Numbered from the stretch's first letter, positions 1 through 9,675 are shown. The stretch: 22,604 nt of DNA from Stentor coeruleus (GCA_001970955.1 MPUH01001158.1:1-22604); one strand, 5' to 3'. A program made the numbers and translations. Notes: a model not told the origin generated them from the letters alone.

Positions 1-267
1 CACACGAGGAAGGGGAAGAGAGCTCTTGGTGTAAGTTGATAGTTTTTTAGTGTGTTTTGTGAGTGAACGAGGATAAACTTTCGATGAAGAGCTTGGAGAA
101 AGCCCCGAACTTTTCCAGCTTTTTGAATGGTTGAGATTCGACTTTTTACCAGGCAAATGGCTTACAAGAGAAGACGAAGTATGCGATTTGACGGATTTTT
201 GAGACTTTTGACTGGATTTTAATGTTGAATGACAGGATGGGGTTAACTTAATTTCCTCGCCTGTCAT
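1..267 (-). CDS. N-terminal part of a Ser/Lys-rich protein, cut by the left edge
   Basis: A frame starts at ATG 267-265 (context AAAAAATG) and stays open for 89 codons to the window edge. The product begins MTGEEIKLTPSCHS and is dominated by Ser, Lys, Thr and Pro, with no domain I recognise; it reads as a disordered, basic N-terminus. No stop or intron is visible inside the window. Support for this being a gene comes from the uninterrupted frame, from base composition (higher GC than the DNA to its right), and from the C-depleted + strand flank that begins right after it, as seen beside other genes here. A + strand frame of about 41 codons (77-202) overlaps it, but has an in-frame TAA just upstream that no 15-16 base intron could remove. 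Confidence 0.6.
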   Translation of the reverse strand, partial: MTGEEIKLTPSCHSTLKSSQKSQKSVKSHTSSSLVSHLPGKKSNLNHSKSWKSSGLSPSSSSKVYPRSLTKHTKKLSTYTKSSLPLPRV

Positions 268-1256
268 TTTTTAGATAATAATCGTTACAATGATAATCAA
301 GCACGACTTAAATGAAAATGAATAACACAAAGATTTATTAATTATTGAATTTTTGCAAGACTTTTGCAAACAATATAAAATCATTGCCTAACAATCATTT
401 TTATATATAAAAAAGTATTATTCTTCTTATTTCTCATCATGCAAAGCAAATTTTTTTCAAACCCTAAAACTGGGGAAATTTTATTAGAGTTGTCATGAAA
501 ATAATCGATTTTTTGATTTTTTTGAGGATTACGATGAGTTGTTAAGAGAATTTATGTGTTTAAAGATTTATTGATAAACTAAATGATTTTGGTAAAGCTT
601 TTAGGTATGTAATAATAAGTGAATAATAATAGTCTAGGAAGAAAGAGAAATTTTATGTAAAAAATGATGATTTTTTGTATTAAATGATTTTTTAAAGTGA
701 TACTTATAGAGTTTTTGGTTGATTAGATAAGATTATAGCTAGAGAAGTTGTGGATTCGATCTAGGATGTTGAGTTTTGGGGTAAAACATCTATATAAATT
801 TTTAAAAATTTGGGATAGGGAGATCTTAGTGAATTTTGATGTGGAGTTTTGGATAAGATGTAGTTATTGCTGCTGAATTTGATTTGGTGATAAAAATATT
901 AGAAAATGTTTAGGCTATATACATGTGTAAAGTTTAGATTTATTATTTGATTATTAATTACAGGATATTAGTTTAAATTTTTATTGGTTTTCAGTTATAT
1001 TGATTAAGGGATTGACTTAAACTATTTTTGATTGAACTTTATATAATTCTACATGATGCATTATTATTCCGCAAAAATGAATTTCTATATCAATCTAGTA
1101 ATTATCTTTATATAATCTTAATATATTAAAATAAAACATTCTCTGTTTAAAAAATTATTCAAATTTCCTATACAAATCTGTCCTTTCTTACTATTCAAAT
1201 CCCATTTCCTTTTATATAACATTAAACCCTTTGTAATTCAAACGTTAACTCGTTAA
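268..1256. other. AT-rich intergenic region with strand-skew switch
   Basis: No coding frame or RNA gene is supported here. From about 480 to 1000 the + strand is rich in G and T and poor in C; from about 1100 to 1256 it becomes C-rich and G-poor. This is the same pattern as in most other gaps of the window. It holds the 5' flanks of two divergent genes (1-267 minus, 1257-2018 plus). A 15-base word at 462-476, CCCTAAAACTGGGGA, recurs exactly at 19965-19979. Confidence 0.6.
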
Positions 1257-2018
1257 ATGGAAATGAGCTCTGAAAATCATAACACCTATCTGGAAACCAA
1301 GTCACCAAAGAAAGAAAAAGTTCAAAGGGGTAAAAGAATGTGGGAATCAAGGTCTAAAACCAAAGATTTAGAGAAAAAACTGAAAGATGTAGAAAACAGA
1401 ATAAAACACTTACAGTTTGAGCAAGATAAATGCTTTAAGTCGTCTAAATTCATGGAGAAAAAGACTAATGAAATCAAAGAAATAAGAGAAAAACATGAAA
1501 AATTCCAGCAAGAAAAAGTTGAATGGAAGCTTGCAGTGGACCAAGAAACAGACCACAAACGACACTCATTAAAACAATACAGAAAACAACAACAAGAGAA
1601 CATTCAAGAAGCCCGAAAGCGTATTGAAAGTAAAAATCGAATAAATTCACTTTGTTTAAAAGCTCAACGCAGGGCTAACGATGCATTTCTGAGAAAAATA
1701 AAAGAAAGCCAAGAACGAACCCTCCGACTTCAAGCTTGCTCTGTGATGAAAATGGAAAAGTCCAGTAAACACAAGCGCAGCATAAGTTCTCAACAGTTCC
1801 TCACTGAAAAAGAGTCACAATATTCAGAAAAGTATCTTAAAGAACTTGAGAAGCAAGATTTCCTCAAAAGAAAAATTGAAGTTCTATCAAAAGTAGAAGA
1901 AGACATAAGTCAAAAACTTACTGCACAAGACCAAAAACGCTGTCAGTCAACATGCCTTTTATTTTCTGAAAAAAGTTGCTCCCAAGATAAAGAACCTAAC
2001 ATAACATCAATAGTCTAA
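1257..2018 (+). CDS. Basic coiled-coil protein, 253 aa
   Basis: This is an uninterrupted 253-codon frame ending in TAA. The protein is rich in Lys, Glu, Gln and Arg, with long heptad-like stretches over roughly residues 35-120 and 185-225, typical of a coiled coil. The N-terminus and the last 25 residues are less ordered and Ser-rich. No catalytic motif, signal peptide or membrane segment is visible. Its upstream flank is C/T-rich with little G, as expected in this window. The stop lies only 12 bases before the ATG of the next gene on the same strand, so the two share almost no spacer. Cytoskeletal or basal-body coiled-coil proteins are common in ciliates, but this particular one I do not recognise. 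Confidence 0.8.
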   Translation: MEMSSENHNTYLETKSPKKEKVQRGKRMWESRSKTKDLEKKLKDVENRIKHLQFEQDKCFKSSKFMEKKTNEIKEIREKHEKFQQEKVEWKLAVDQETDHKRHSLKQYRKQQQENIQEARKRIESKNRINSLCLKAQRRANDAFLRKIKESQERTLRLQACSVMKMEKSSKHKRSISSQQFLTEKESQYSEKYLKELEKQDFLKRKIEVLSKVEEDISQKLTAQDQKRCQSTCLLFSEKSCSQDKEPNITSIV

Positions 2019-2030
2019 GTATAACTAATA

Positions 2031-2920
2031 ATGCAGGGGCACGTTAAAATGGATGGTTTCGAGTTTGAGCCCGTTGATGAGAAAAGATCAAAGTGCAGCG
2101 TTTGTCAGAAGGTCATAAACAAGTTGTTACAGAAAGCCCACGCAAACATCCACAGCAGTTTACTAACAGCAAAGATTGATATTAATAAACTCCCACCTTC
2201 CAATATTCCTGAAATTTCTCCAGCTAAAAGTGTTAAAAGAACCTCAATCCAATTAGAAGATCATGTCACAGTAGGACTGGATCCAAAAAGGCCAGTCTTA
2301 AGCTTCGATGACATACTTTCTCATAGTAAAAACTTGAAAAAACCTGAAGTGAATTGTCCAGCAAATCAAGTTCAAAACTTGATACCAAAAAAACTCAATC
2401 CAATTACTGATAAAAATCAACAAGGGCAAGGTAATGAAAGAAATGATGAGCATTTTCCCGAACGTCAAAATGATACAATTGATAAAAGGTCAGTTCGGGG
2501 CTTGACAGCATCGGTGATGCAGCCTGAAAGTCAGAAACCAGGAATTCAATTGGACGATATTTCCAGGCTAAAACAAAAAGAGTTGAGAGAAAGTAATGTG
2601 CAGGCAAAAGGCATTCCAGAGGACAAAAAAAGCGAATTGGCTAGTAAAATCTTGAGTTTTGAAAAAATGCTCAATAACACTTGTTCACAGAATCAAGTTT
2701 GCCTTCCTCAGAAAAATGCTTTGGAGAGACTAGCTGAAAGTCCAGATATGCAGAAAAAGCAAAAGACTAGTAGCTTGAGTTTCTATATAAAAAAGTCCAA
2801 GCAGTGCGAGTATTACCTTCAGAGGTTGGTAAAAATAAACACTCACTCCATTTATATTCAGACCTTAAAAGCGATGAGGATCTGGAAAAAACTTATTGGA
2901 TGAGTTTTAATAAGGAGTAA
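2031..2920 (+). CDS. Zinc-finger protein (single C2H2-like finger), end in a shifted frame
   Basis: The main frame runs from ATG 2031 to TGA 2901-2903 (290 codons). An in-frame ATG at 2049 is an equally good start, since only 12 bases separate 2031 from the previous stop. Counting from 2031, residues C22, C25, H37 and H41 form a C-x2-C-x11-H-x3-H finger; the rest is hydrophilic, Ser/Lys/Gln-rich and probably disordered. The last 25 or so residues of this frame look atypical (hydrophobic). The next frame over, open from about 2785 to TAA 2918-2920, reads like a natural acidic tail (SDLKSDEDLEKTYWMSFNKE). One extra base in the A6 run at 2789-2794 would join the two. A sequencing or assembly indel, or an unplaced intron, is likely. 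Function unknown. Confidence 0.7.
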
Positions 2921-3804
2921 GTTCTTTTTAGTATAGGTTTTGGATGATATAAAATATGCTGGGTAAGTTATAATGATAAATATACAGGAATTTAATTATT
3001 AGGGCACTTGCTGAGTAGATTGGAATGATGCTGGTTTCTGAGTTGGAGTTGCTTTTTACAACTTGGTCAGGATGGATAAGAATGATTAGCTCAAGATTAA
3101 AGGCTATCATTCCCACTTTCTCGCCGCTATCTATGCTTAAATCCCTTTGCCCTTATCTCACAATGAATCTTCCTCGCAAACTTTAAAAATTACCCAAGAA
3201 ATCAATCCAAAGCTCAGCATAATTTTATCAAACTCTATGCTTCTTTCATTCACACACATTCTGTCTATTTAAATTATTCTAAAAAACTTTATCTGTTTAT
3301 TTAATTATCTAACCTGAGTAATCTTTATTTACTATATCTTCGAAATTTTTTCCATCAACTTTATTATTGATGCTTTCTAGGACTTTTATATTTTTCTCAT
3401 CATTTGTTTATTTTAGTAATTATGTATCTAGCTTGTAAACTTTTCCAAGTTTTCCTAAACAAACTATTTCTAAGTCTTTTTTATTTGAATCATTAAAAAT
3501 ACTAAGAGTTGATTCTTAAAATATTTATTGAAGCTATTTACAAACCCTTGGATAGAATAATAATTTTCTTCATAAGTATGCTTGATATTTAAGCATAAGA
3601 GATTAATATATCTTGAAAATTTATTATCATTACCAGTTAGAATTGCTTTGGATTTTTTAATTAATTAACGGTTTCTTGATAGATATTCCTTACCCCACCC
3701 TACACACATTTATAATTTGAGATTTATATTCTTCATTTTATGAACTGCTATTAAGAGCTCTGGTTACTGTTTTAACTTTACTTGTTCCTTTCATTTACGA
3801 ACTA

Positions 3805-3873
3805 TTGCTAATTTGGACTAAATGCACGAATTCTATTTNTTGCTAATTTGGACTAAATGCACGAATTCTATTT
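3805..3873. repeat. 34-base direct duplication across N at 3839 (assembly join)
   Basis: 3805-3838 and 3840-3873 are identical and separated by a single N. This is what an unmerged overlap of two contig ends joined by a placeholder base looks like. It is most likely a single locus in the real genome. Confidence 0.85.
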
Positions 3874-4035
3874 ATAGAATATATAAACTTTATGTAAAAT
3901 TTAAAAGATAAAATGAATAAAATAAGCATAGTAAATCAATATATGCTAAGAATTACTACACAAAATATAATAAATACAAAAACTAAAAAAGTTAAAAATA
4001 TTATAATAGAAGTTAAATATAAATCATATAAGCTA

Positions 4036-4274
4036 ATATATATATAAGCTTATATAAATTATGAAATTTTAAACAAGCTATATGAGGAAATACAAATATG
4101 CATAACACATAAATCTAATATATGTAATATATCTAGTATATATATAAATATATAAACTGTGTGATAAAATATATGANATATATATATAAGCTTATATAAA
4201 TTATGAAATTTTAAACAAGCTATATGAGGAAATACAAATATGCATAACACATAAATCTAATATATGTAATATAT
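4036..4274. repeat. 97-base direct duplication around N at 4177 (assembly join)
   Basis: 4036-4132 and 4178-4274 match exactly. Unlike the other joins, 44 bases (4133-4176) lie between the left copy and the N, so the left contig end may carry a short unsupported tail, or the AT-rich repeat was resolved in two ways. Confidence 0.75.
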
Positions 4275-4942
4275 AGAAATTATATAGAAATTATTTTTGG
4301 CTTATGCTTATTTTAATATAAAACTACTCTTATATATTTTAATCTACTTTTAGCTTAATGGGTATATACTTGATGATTCTATGGCTGACAGCTATTTATA
4401 GTTTGTTTAATGCTTTTTGAAAAATATTTTTGCTTGTAGCAGCAACTTATTAGTATATTTAATCAAATATCATCAATTCAGATTATAGTGTTAATTATGA
4501 TTTATATTAAATATTATTCATGGCGAACTTTTCAAAAAGTTCAGCTTCAGTTACACAATTTAATTGATATTGAGAGTAGGATTTCTTTTTGGTAATTAAC
4601 GAGTATGGTACAGCAGAAAATCCACAGGCTTACTATTGTTAATTTTTTGAGATGCTGAATTTTAATTTAGCTTATTTATAAACTTAGTTAATGATGAGAA
4701 TTCTGTATAAAATTAGAAGAGAGAGGACTTCATGGTTATAGACTTATACTAGTTTGAAATTATGAGTTTTTCTTAGCATTTCACCTTTTTATATGTTTAG
4801 GGTAAGGATAATGAGTCGATATTTTTAAAAATAGAAGCCATATAGGTTATTAAACGCTAATTTTTAGAGCGGATTATAAGAACAGCACAAGGCAGATTGC
4901 TTTGATTAAACTAAAAAGTTTTGTTTTAGAGATTGATGTAAA

Positions 4943-5039
4943 TTAATGAAGTCATTATAAAAATACAAAAGCATGAAAGCTTTAATATTANTTAATGAAG
5001 TCATTATAAAAATACAAAAGCATGAAAGCTTTAATATTA
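4943..5039. repeat. 48-base direct duplication across N at 4991, includes a start codon
   Basis: 4943-4990 and 4992-5039 are identical. Both contain the ATG and first six codons of the MDR-MORN gene, so the ATG at 4973 is a duplicate made by the contig join. The true upstream region of that gene begins left of 4943. Confidence 0.85.
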
Positions 5040-6662
5040 AACAAAGATACAAAAACTGTAAGTTTAACTGATATGCCTATGCCGATCCCAGGATCAGGTC
5101 AAGCTCTTATCAAAGTGCACGTTTCTCCAATATCTTACCAAGACATCGATACAATCCAAAAATCAAATCCCTGTACTCTTATTTCAACAGTACTAGGAAT
5201 TGAAGGTTCTGGAGTGGTTATCCAAGAAAACAAGTCAATATTTAGCAAAAAAAATAAAGGTAAAAAAGTTAGCTTCATGGTTTTAGATAGCTTTTTGCCA
5301 GGCACATGGGCTGAATATGTTATCTGCGACGAAAAATGTTTCATGGTTTTAAACGATAATATAGACTTCTTACACGGATGTAGTCTAATGTTAAACCCTT
5401 TAACAATCTTCATGATGCATGAGAGGATTAAGAAAAATAACCACAAAAGCGTTGTTTTTACAAATTCAGGAACTGACCTTGGAGTGATGTTTATAAAATG
5501 GTGCCACTTCAACAATCTCATATCAATCCATATAGTACAAACTGGAACTGAAAAAGCTAAACTAGAGGTTTTAGCTGTAGAAAATGTTCTGGTAATTGAA
5601 AGTGAGAATTTTAATGAAGACCTTCAATCTCTTATATCGAAGCTCAACCCAACTATAGCTTTTGATAGCATTGGTGGCAGTTTAGCAGGTGCAATTTTTA
5701 ACCTTATGCCAGAAAATAGTGAATTTTATCTTTATGGAAACATTTCTGATGAACCAATTCAAGGCTTAAACCCTACAAGCTTTATATTCTCAGGCAAAAC
5801 CTTAAAAGGTCTGCGATTCAAAGAGTGGTTTGACGATTTAAACACCCTTAAAAGATACAAATACTATAAAAAAATCCAAAAAATCCATTTTGTCTTCACC
5901 ACAACAATATCCACTGTCTACCCAATTCCCCAATATCAAGAAGCTCTATCAAATTTCTCTCCTTTAGGATCATCCTTATTACATTTTGCCTGCACCCACC
6001 ATAATAATTCCCAATATCAATCAGAAGATATACTTTCTCAATATATAAACGAGCAGCTTAAAGGTAGGATTAACTCTTTGCCTATTTTAAATTGTGAAAT
6101 CCCAGACTGTTATATAAAAGTTATATCAGAAGGGATCTACAAAGGGAATTTTGTAGACTATAAACCTCAAGGTCCTGGAATCCTTTTAAGTGATGATGAT
6201 TTTTATATAGGAAACTTCAATAATGGGGCTAAAAATGGTTTTGGTAGACTTGTCAGGCCAATTCACTGGTATGAAGGCGAATTTTATGACAATCAATTCA
6301 ATGGTCAAGGCAAACTTAAAACCTATTCCGGGCATAGTTTCGAAGGAAATTTTATAAATGGAACATTATCAGGTGTAGGTATAGAAATTCTTCCAAATGG
6401 GGAAATATATAAAGGCGAATTTTTAAATATGCTAAGACATGGTCGTGGAGAAATCGAATTTAACAACAATCATTTTGTCGGAGTCTTCTTTAAAGGTCTT
6501 GCAGAAGGTCCTGGACATCTTACTCTAAGTAATTCTAGCACTTTCACAGGAAATTATCAAAAAGGTGTAGGCATAGGGATACTGACAAAATCAGATGGGA
6601 CATCAATCCCAGGGACAATTCTTGGATTTAATTTCACAGAGACTTTAAAAGATAATCAATAA
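5022..6662 (+). CDS. MDR-family oxidoreductase fused to MORN repeats, 546 aa
   Basis: Residues 1 to about 345 resemble the zinc-less medium-chain dehydrogenase/reductase (quinone oxidoreductase) family. They show a GroES-like N-terminal half with GIEGSGVV at 59-66, then a Rossmann half with a divergent dinucleotide loop (TNSGTDLG, 147-154) and the conserved FDSIGG at 214-219. Residues 372 to about 520 hold seven MORN-like repeats of the form Y-x-G-x-F...G-x-G, starting near 373, 395, 417, 440, 463, 485 and 508. MDR enzymes reduce or oxidise carbonyl or quinone substrates with NADPH; MORN repeats usually dock proteins to membranes or the cytoskeleton. The divergent glycine loop leaves activity open. 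Single exon, stop TAA. It converges with the next gene, whose stop lies 10 bases away on the other strand. Confidence 0.85.
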   Translation: MKALILNKDTKTVSLTDMPMPIPGSGQALIKVHVSPISYQDIDTIQKSNPCTLISTVLGIEGSGVVIQENKSIFSKKNKGKKVSFMVLDSFLPGTWAEYVICDEKCFMVLNDNIDFLHGCSLMLNPLTIFMMHERIKKNNHKSVVFTNSGTDLGVMFIKWCHFNNLISIHIVQTGTEKAKLEVLAVENVLVIESENFNEDLQSLISKLNPTIAFDSIGGSLAGAIFNLMPENSEFYLYGNISDEPIQGLNPTSFIFSGKTLKGLRFKEWFDDLNTLKRYKYYKKIQKIHFVFTTTISTVYPIPQYQEALSNFSPLGSSLLHFACTHHNNSQYQSEDILSQYINEQLKGRINSLPILNCEIPDCYIKVISEGIYKGNFVDYKPQGPGILLSDDDFYIGNFNNGAKNGFGRLVRPIHWYEGEFYDNQFNGQGKLKTYSGHSFEGNFINGTLSGVGIEILPNGEIYKGEFLNMLRHGRGEIEFNNNHFVGVFFKGLAEGPGHLTLSNSSTFTGNYQKGVGIGILTKSDGTSIPGTILGFNFTETLKDNQ

Positions 6663-6672
6663 TTAAAATACC

Positions 6673-7425
6673 CTATTTAGCTTTTAATGGCTCAACTTTA
6701 GGTTCACTCGGCCCAACTGGTTTTTTCAAAGATGTCAAAGCGGCGAATTTGCTCGCAGTAATTTCTTGTTTTTTAATGAATTTCCTTACTCCTTGAAAAG
6801 TTAGTAATTGGACTGTAGAAGGCATGGTCACATTTTCCACAAATTTTTCCATATTCAATTCAGTCAAAGCTGGATCTCCTCCTAGAAACATTTTGCATAG
6901 TTCTTGTTTACCTTTGTTTTTTACTACTCTAAGTTTCTGTAAAAACTTGGCCATATCTTCAGGTTGGACATTGTTTGGGTCATCGTCTTGAACTAAGACA
7001 CAGGTTTTTTCTACAGCTACTTCGACTATAAATGAGGTCATTTGCTGAATATCACCTTTAGATAAGACTTTTGTGTCATTTTCATCATATGCTTCAAATA
7101 GAAGTCGAGCTTTATCAATAGATTTTCCTGTGGTTAGGTATATCCCGATAACTAGAAGATCTCGAAGTTTGTATTTATTTTCAGATTTGAGACTGTCATA
7201 GAATTTCTGGATTTTCGGGGATGTTGGTATGGAGTAAGCAGATATTTTGAGTTTGCTTGACACGTTTTGCCATTGACTTATATTAACCACCCCGTCATTC
7301 GAGTATTTTCTATAGATTAAATCTACATCTGAAGCTTGATATGCTTGATACATTAGACTAAGTTCCCCGTTCATTATTGCCAACTCTTCAGGCGTGAGGT
7401 TATCTTTACTATCAGTGCAGCCCAT
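6673..7425 (-). CDS. N-myristoylated/palmitoylated EF-hand-like protein, 250 aa
   Basis: The protein starts MGCTDSK, a good N-myristoylation signal (G2, S6, K7) with C3 next to it for palmitoylation, so membrane attachment is expected. The body is helical and resembles neuronal-calcium-sensor or calcineurin-B-like EF-hand proteins in layout. The clearest loop, at 114-125 (DENDTKVLSKGD), has Asp instead of Glu at position 12; another near 41-52 is degenerate, so calcium binding may be weak or lost. The tail (232-250) is Lys/Pro-rich. The stop is TAG. The first 88 coding bases are repeated at 7487-7574 because of an assembly join, with one synonymous difference. Family placement is from pattern only. 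Confidence 0.75.
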   Translation of the reverse strand: MGCTDSKDNLTPEELAIMNGELSLMYQAYQASDVDLIYRKYSNDGVVNISQWQNVSSKLKISAYSIPTSPKIQKFYDSLKSENKYKLRDLLVIGIYLTTGKSIDKARLLFEAYDENDTKVLSKGDIQQMTSFIVEVAVEKTCVLVQDDDPNNVQPEDMAKFLQKLRVVKNKGKQELCKMFLGGDPALTELNMEKFVENVTMPSTVQLLTFQGVRKFIKKQEITASKFAALTSLKKPVGPSEPKVEPLKAK

Positions 7426-7633
7426 ATTTATTGTAAAGTGTACATGATTTGTATTGGATGCTTTTTTAATAAGAGATAATGAGTANGATATGCTTGATAC
7501 ATTAGACTAAGTTCCCCGTTCATTATTGCCAACTCTTCAGGCGTGAGGTTGTCTTTACTATCAGTGCAGCCCATATTTATTGTAAAGTGTACATGATTTG
7601 TATTGGATGCTTTTTTAATAGGAGATAATGAGT
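7338..7633. repeat. 147-base direct duplication across N at 7486
   Basis: 7338-7484 and 7487-7633 are the same apart from two single-base differences: ATCTTT versus GTCTTT inside the coding start, which is synonymous, and AATAAGAG versus AATAGGAG upstream. The differences suggest two haplotypes or macronuclear variants of one locus at unmerged contig ends. The right copy carries only the 5' end of the EF-hand gene and is not a second gene. Confidence 0.85.
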
Positions 7634-8146
7634 GCTTATTGGTTTTTTAATGGGCAAGGTCGTGATTTAGTGGGATAGGCTAGGGATTTGAAGACTTGAT
7701 AAAATTTATTATAGTGTAGGCTATTAGGAATTATGATTTTATGATATAAAATGCTTACAGGGTTTTAGAAGGCAACCTTTGTATACTTTTTAATTAGTTT
7801 TAAGCTATAATGTTTTCGTTGATTGGATTAGCAGTTTGATTAAAGTATTCAAATAAAATTATATTTAAAAATCTAACTGCAACTTTATATTTCAATAAAT
7901 CTACCTTAAATTTTACTAATAACATAATACTCTTTCCAATCTTAAAAAAAGCAATACCAAATACTAACTTAATATGTCTCTTAGTTTATTTCAAAAATGA
8001 AACCCTTAATTCTCTTTCTAGCATACATCATAAAGCCACAACCTAAATTTCTATCTACTCATCAATAATTAAAATCAAACCAAAAACTTTTAGAAATCCC
8101 ATTACCCTTAACACAACAACTAATATAAAAATTAAAAAAATCTAAC
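7634..8146. other. Intergenic region with strand-skew switch
   Basis: No gene seen. The left part (to about 7700) is G-rich on the + strand. 7861-8100 is strongly G-poor (by hand about 49 C to 8 G). It contains the 5' flank of the EF-hand gene and the 3' flank of the gene ending at 8147. Confidence 0.6.
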
Positions 8147-8698
8147 TTAAAATCCATCCGACTTGTCCCTATAAGCCAACTTTTTCTGAGCAATCAATCT
8201 TTTAATCCTCTCAATCTTCAACAATCTCGTAACTTCATTTATATCCTCATCCAGCATTTCCTCATTTTCCACTTGTGACATAGAAGAATTTCTCCTCCTA
8301 AGCCTTCTTCTTCTTTCCAATATAGAAAAATGCCTATTTGTTCCTTTGCTCTGTGGTGAAGTATCTTTAAAAAAAGTTTTTGGGACGTTATTTTTTGTAG
8401 TCATTGGTCTTGTGTTTAAACAAGGTGCTCTAGCATATTTACCTCTAACTTCAGCATGTACATTTCTATCTACAAGCTTTAAATGACTTTGATCTTCAAT
8501 TGGGGCAAAAAATTGCTGAGTTTGACTCAACGTCTTTATAGGCTTTATGACAAAATTCCGTAGTCCTCGTGAAGGACGGATACCGTTTTCAAACAAACTG
8601 AGTAATCAATACGAGATGAAGGTCACAGCGCTGTTTACTTCTTTTTGAACTCGCTGTTGCCAAGCAAGATGCTCGTCAGAGTAACTGAGAGAACTCAT
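8147..8698 (-). CDS. Basic protein of unknown function with one 15-base intron, 178 aa
   Basis: Two exons, 8613-8698 and 8147-8597, join to a 178-residue protein. Exon 1 starts at ATG 8698-8696 and runs 86 bases; the intron splits Ser29. Without splicing, translation from this ATG would stop at a TGA three bases into the intron. The N-terminus (MSSLSYSDEHLAWQQRVQKE) is helical; residues 124-135 are an Arg-rich block followed by Ser (LRRRNSSMS), a plausible nuclear-localisation signal and basophilic-kinase site; the C-terminal third is charged and helical. No known domain recognised. The stop is TGA or TAA depending on the exact last codon reading; the frame ends at 8147. Confidence 0.8.
8598..8612 (-). 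other. 15-base intron
   Basis: On the minus strand the intron reads GTATTGATTACTCAG. It is GT...AG, phase 2, and removing it joins an otherwise isolated 28-codon start to the 149-codon downstream frame. Fifteen-base introns are the hallmark of Stentor-type heterotrichs. Confidence 0.9.
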
Positions 8699-9129
8699 TA
8701 TTCTTTATATAATAAATTTGTATATATATTAGGATGGATGATTTATAAGAGAGATTTTGATTGGGAAAGGAAGATTTAGTTTTAGGAAATACTTGAATTG
8801 AGATTGGGGAAGAGGGTATGAGAAATTAGAGGAAATGAGATTTTGTGGAGAGGTGGTAGTAGAATTAGATGATGTGATTATAAGGTGGATTTGAGAGTAT
8901 AAATGATGAGTTTAGAATTTTTATAGATTTTAGTAAGGATGATTAGGATTATAATTTTGAAGAATAGATATGGAATTTATAATCTTATTAATATAATTAA
9001 TATCATATAGATAAAATCATATTCTTTGTTTTCTCTAATGCTTATTAATAAACTTATAAATTAGATCTTATTGATGAGTAGAATAAATTTTATGTATATA
9101 TTATTTGGAAATAACTCTAATTAAGTAGT

Positions 9130-9427
9130 GAAATCATTTATATAATGCTGTGATAATAATCAAGAGTAAAAATATTAGATTATTGAAGTACTGCTTATAT
9201 ATGAATTATTGATTGTCTTTAAGAGATAAAATGCAACAATCATGAAAATATGTAAATAGTTATAAGCGATATGATGATNGAAATCATTTATATAATGCTG
9301 TGATAATAATCAAGAGTAAAAATATTAGATTATTGAAGTACTGTTTATATATGAATTATTGATTGTCTTTAAGAGATAAAATGCAACAATCATGAAAATA
9401 TGTAAATAGTTATAAGCGATATGATGA
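9130..9427. repeat. 148-base direct duplication across N at 9279
   Basis: 9130-9277 and 9280-9427 are near identical, with one difference (CTGCTTA versus CTGTTTA). It lies wholly in noncoding DNA and is best explained as an unmerged contig overlap carrying one polymorphism. Confidence 0.85.
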
Positions 9428-9450
9428 CTGCGGATTGATAATGTAATAGT

Positions 9451-9549
9451 ATGCAGAGATTAGAGAAAAATAAATTATTTCAACAAAATTATCAAAAAGA
9501 CTTTAAATTTTATTCCAAACATCCAAAGTTAGAAGAAGGTCTTGCTTAA
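9451..9549 (+). CDS. Possible 32-residue small ORF
   Basis: ATG CAG AGA ... GCT TAA encodes a hydrophilic 32-residue peptide rich in Lys, Gln, Glu, Phe and Tyr. Its composition looks more protein-like than the surrounding AT-rich noise, but an ORF this short can occur by chance. GTAATAGTATGCAGAG overlapping its start could be a 16-base intron, in which case it would be a 3' exon; no upstream exon could be confirmed. Confidence 0.2.
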   Translation: MQRLEKNKLFQQNYQKDFKFYSKHPKLEEGLA

Positions 9550-9675
9550 TATACTTAACAGAAAGTATGATTTAAATTAAGATTTTTTCTAGTCATATTA
9601 GAAATGAGGCTGTAAATATTCAATAGCGGAACAACTTATAAAGAAACATTTTTTTAATGATTCTATTAGTGATTA

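Larger units (their letters stand above)
2921..5021. other. Long AT-rich intergenic region with three assembly joins
   Basis: No supported gene. 2921-3110 is G-rich and C-poor on the + strand; at about 3110 it switches abruptly to C-rich and G-poor until about 3500. From about 3890 to 4320 the DNA is almost pure A/T with TATA-type dinucleotide runs. 4380-4950 is again G-richer than C, which is the reverse of what is seen just left of the other genes. Single N bases at 3839, 4177 and 4991 are flanked by direct copies. A gene may be missing from this part of the assembly. Confidence 0.5.
8699..9675. other. Intergenic region, extremely C-poor at its left side
   Basis: 8701-8940 contains about 66 G and 2 C on the + strand by hand count. 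This is the 5' flank of the 8147-8698 gene. The rest is AT-rich, with an assembly duplication (9130-9427). One short open frame of 32 codons at 9451-9549 is listed separately. No RNA gene recognised. Confidence 0.6.

Noticed and set aside
77..202. A + strand frame of about 41 codons that looks protein-like
   Set aside because: It has an in-frame TAA just upstream that no 15-16 base intron can remove, and it lies opposite the 89-codon minus-strand frame with a proper ATG.
2928..3116. Minus-strand 62-codon frame
   Set aside because: It sits in the C-poor flank; its hydrophobic, Ile-rich product reflects AT-rich composition.
4059..4250. Minus-strand 63-codon frame
   Set aside because: It runs across the N at 4177 and through the duplicated A/T block.
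7338..7633. Direct repeats as transposon or insertion-sequence ends, or as a second EF-hand gene
   Set aside because: Every such pair has a single N between the copies, no inverted ends, no target-site duplication and no transposase; an assembly join is simpler.
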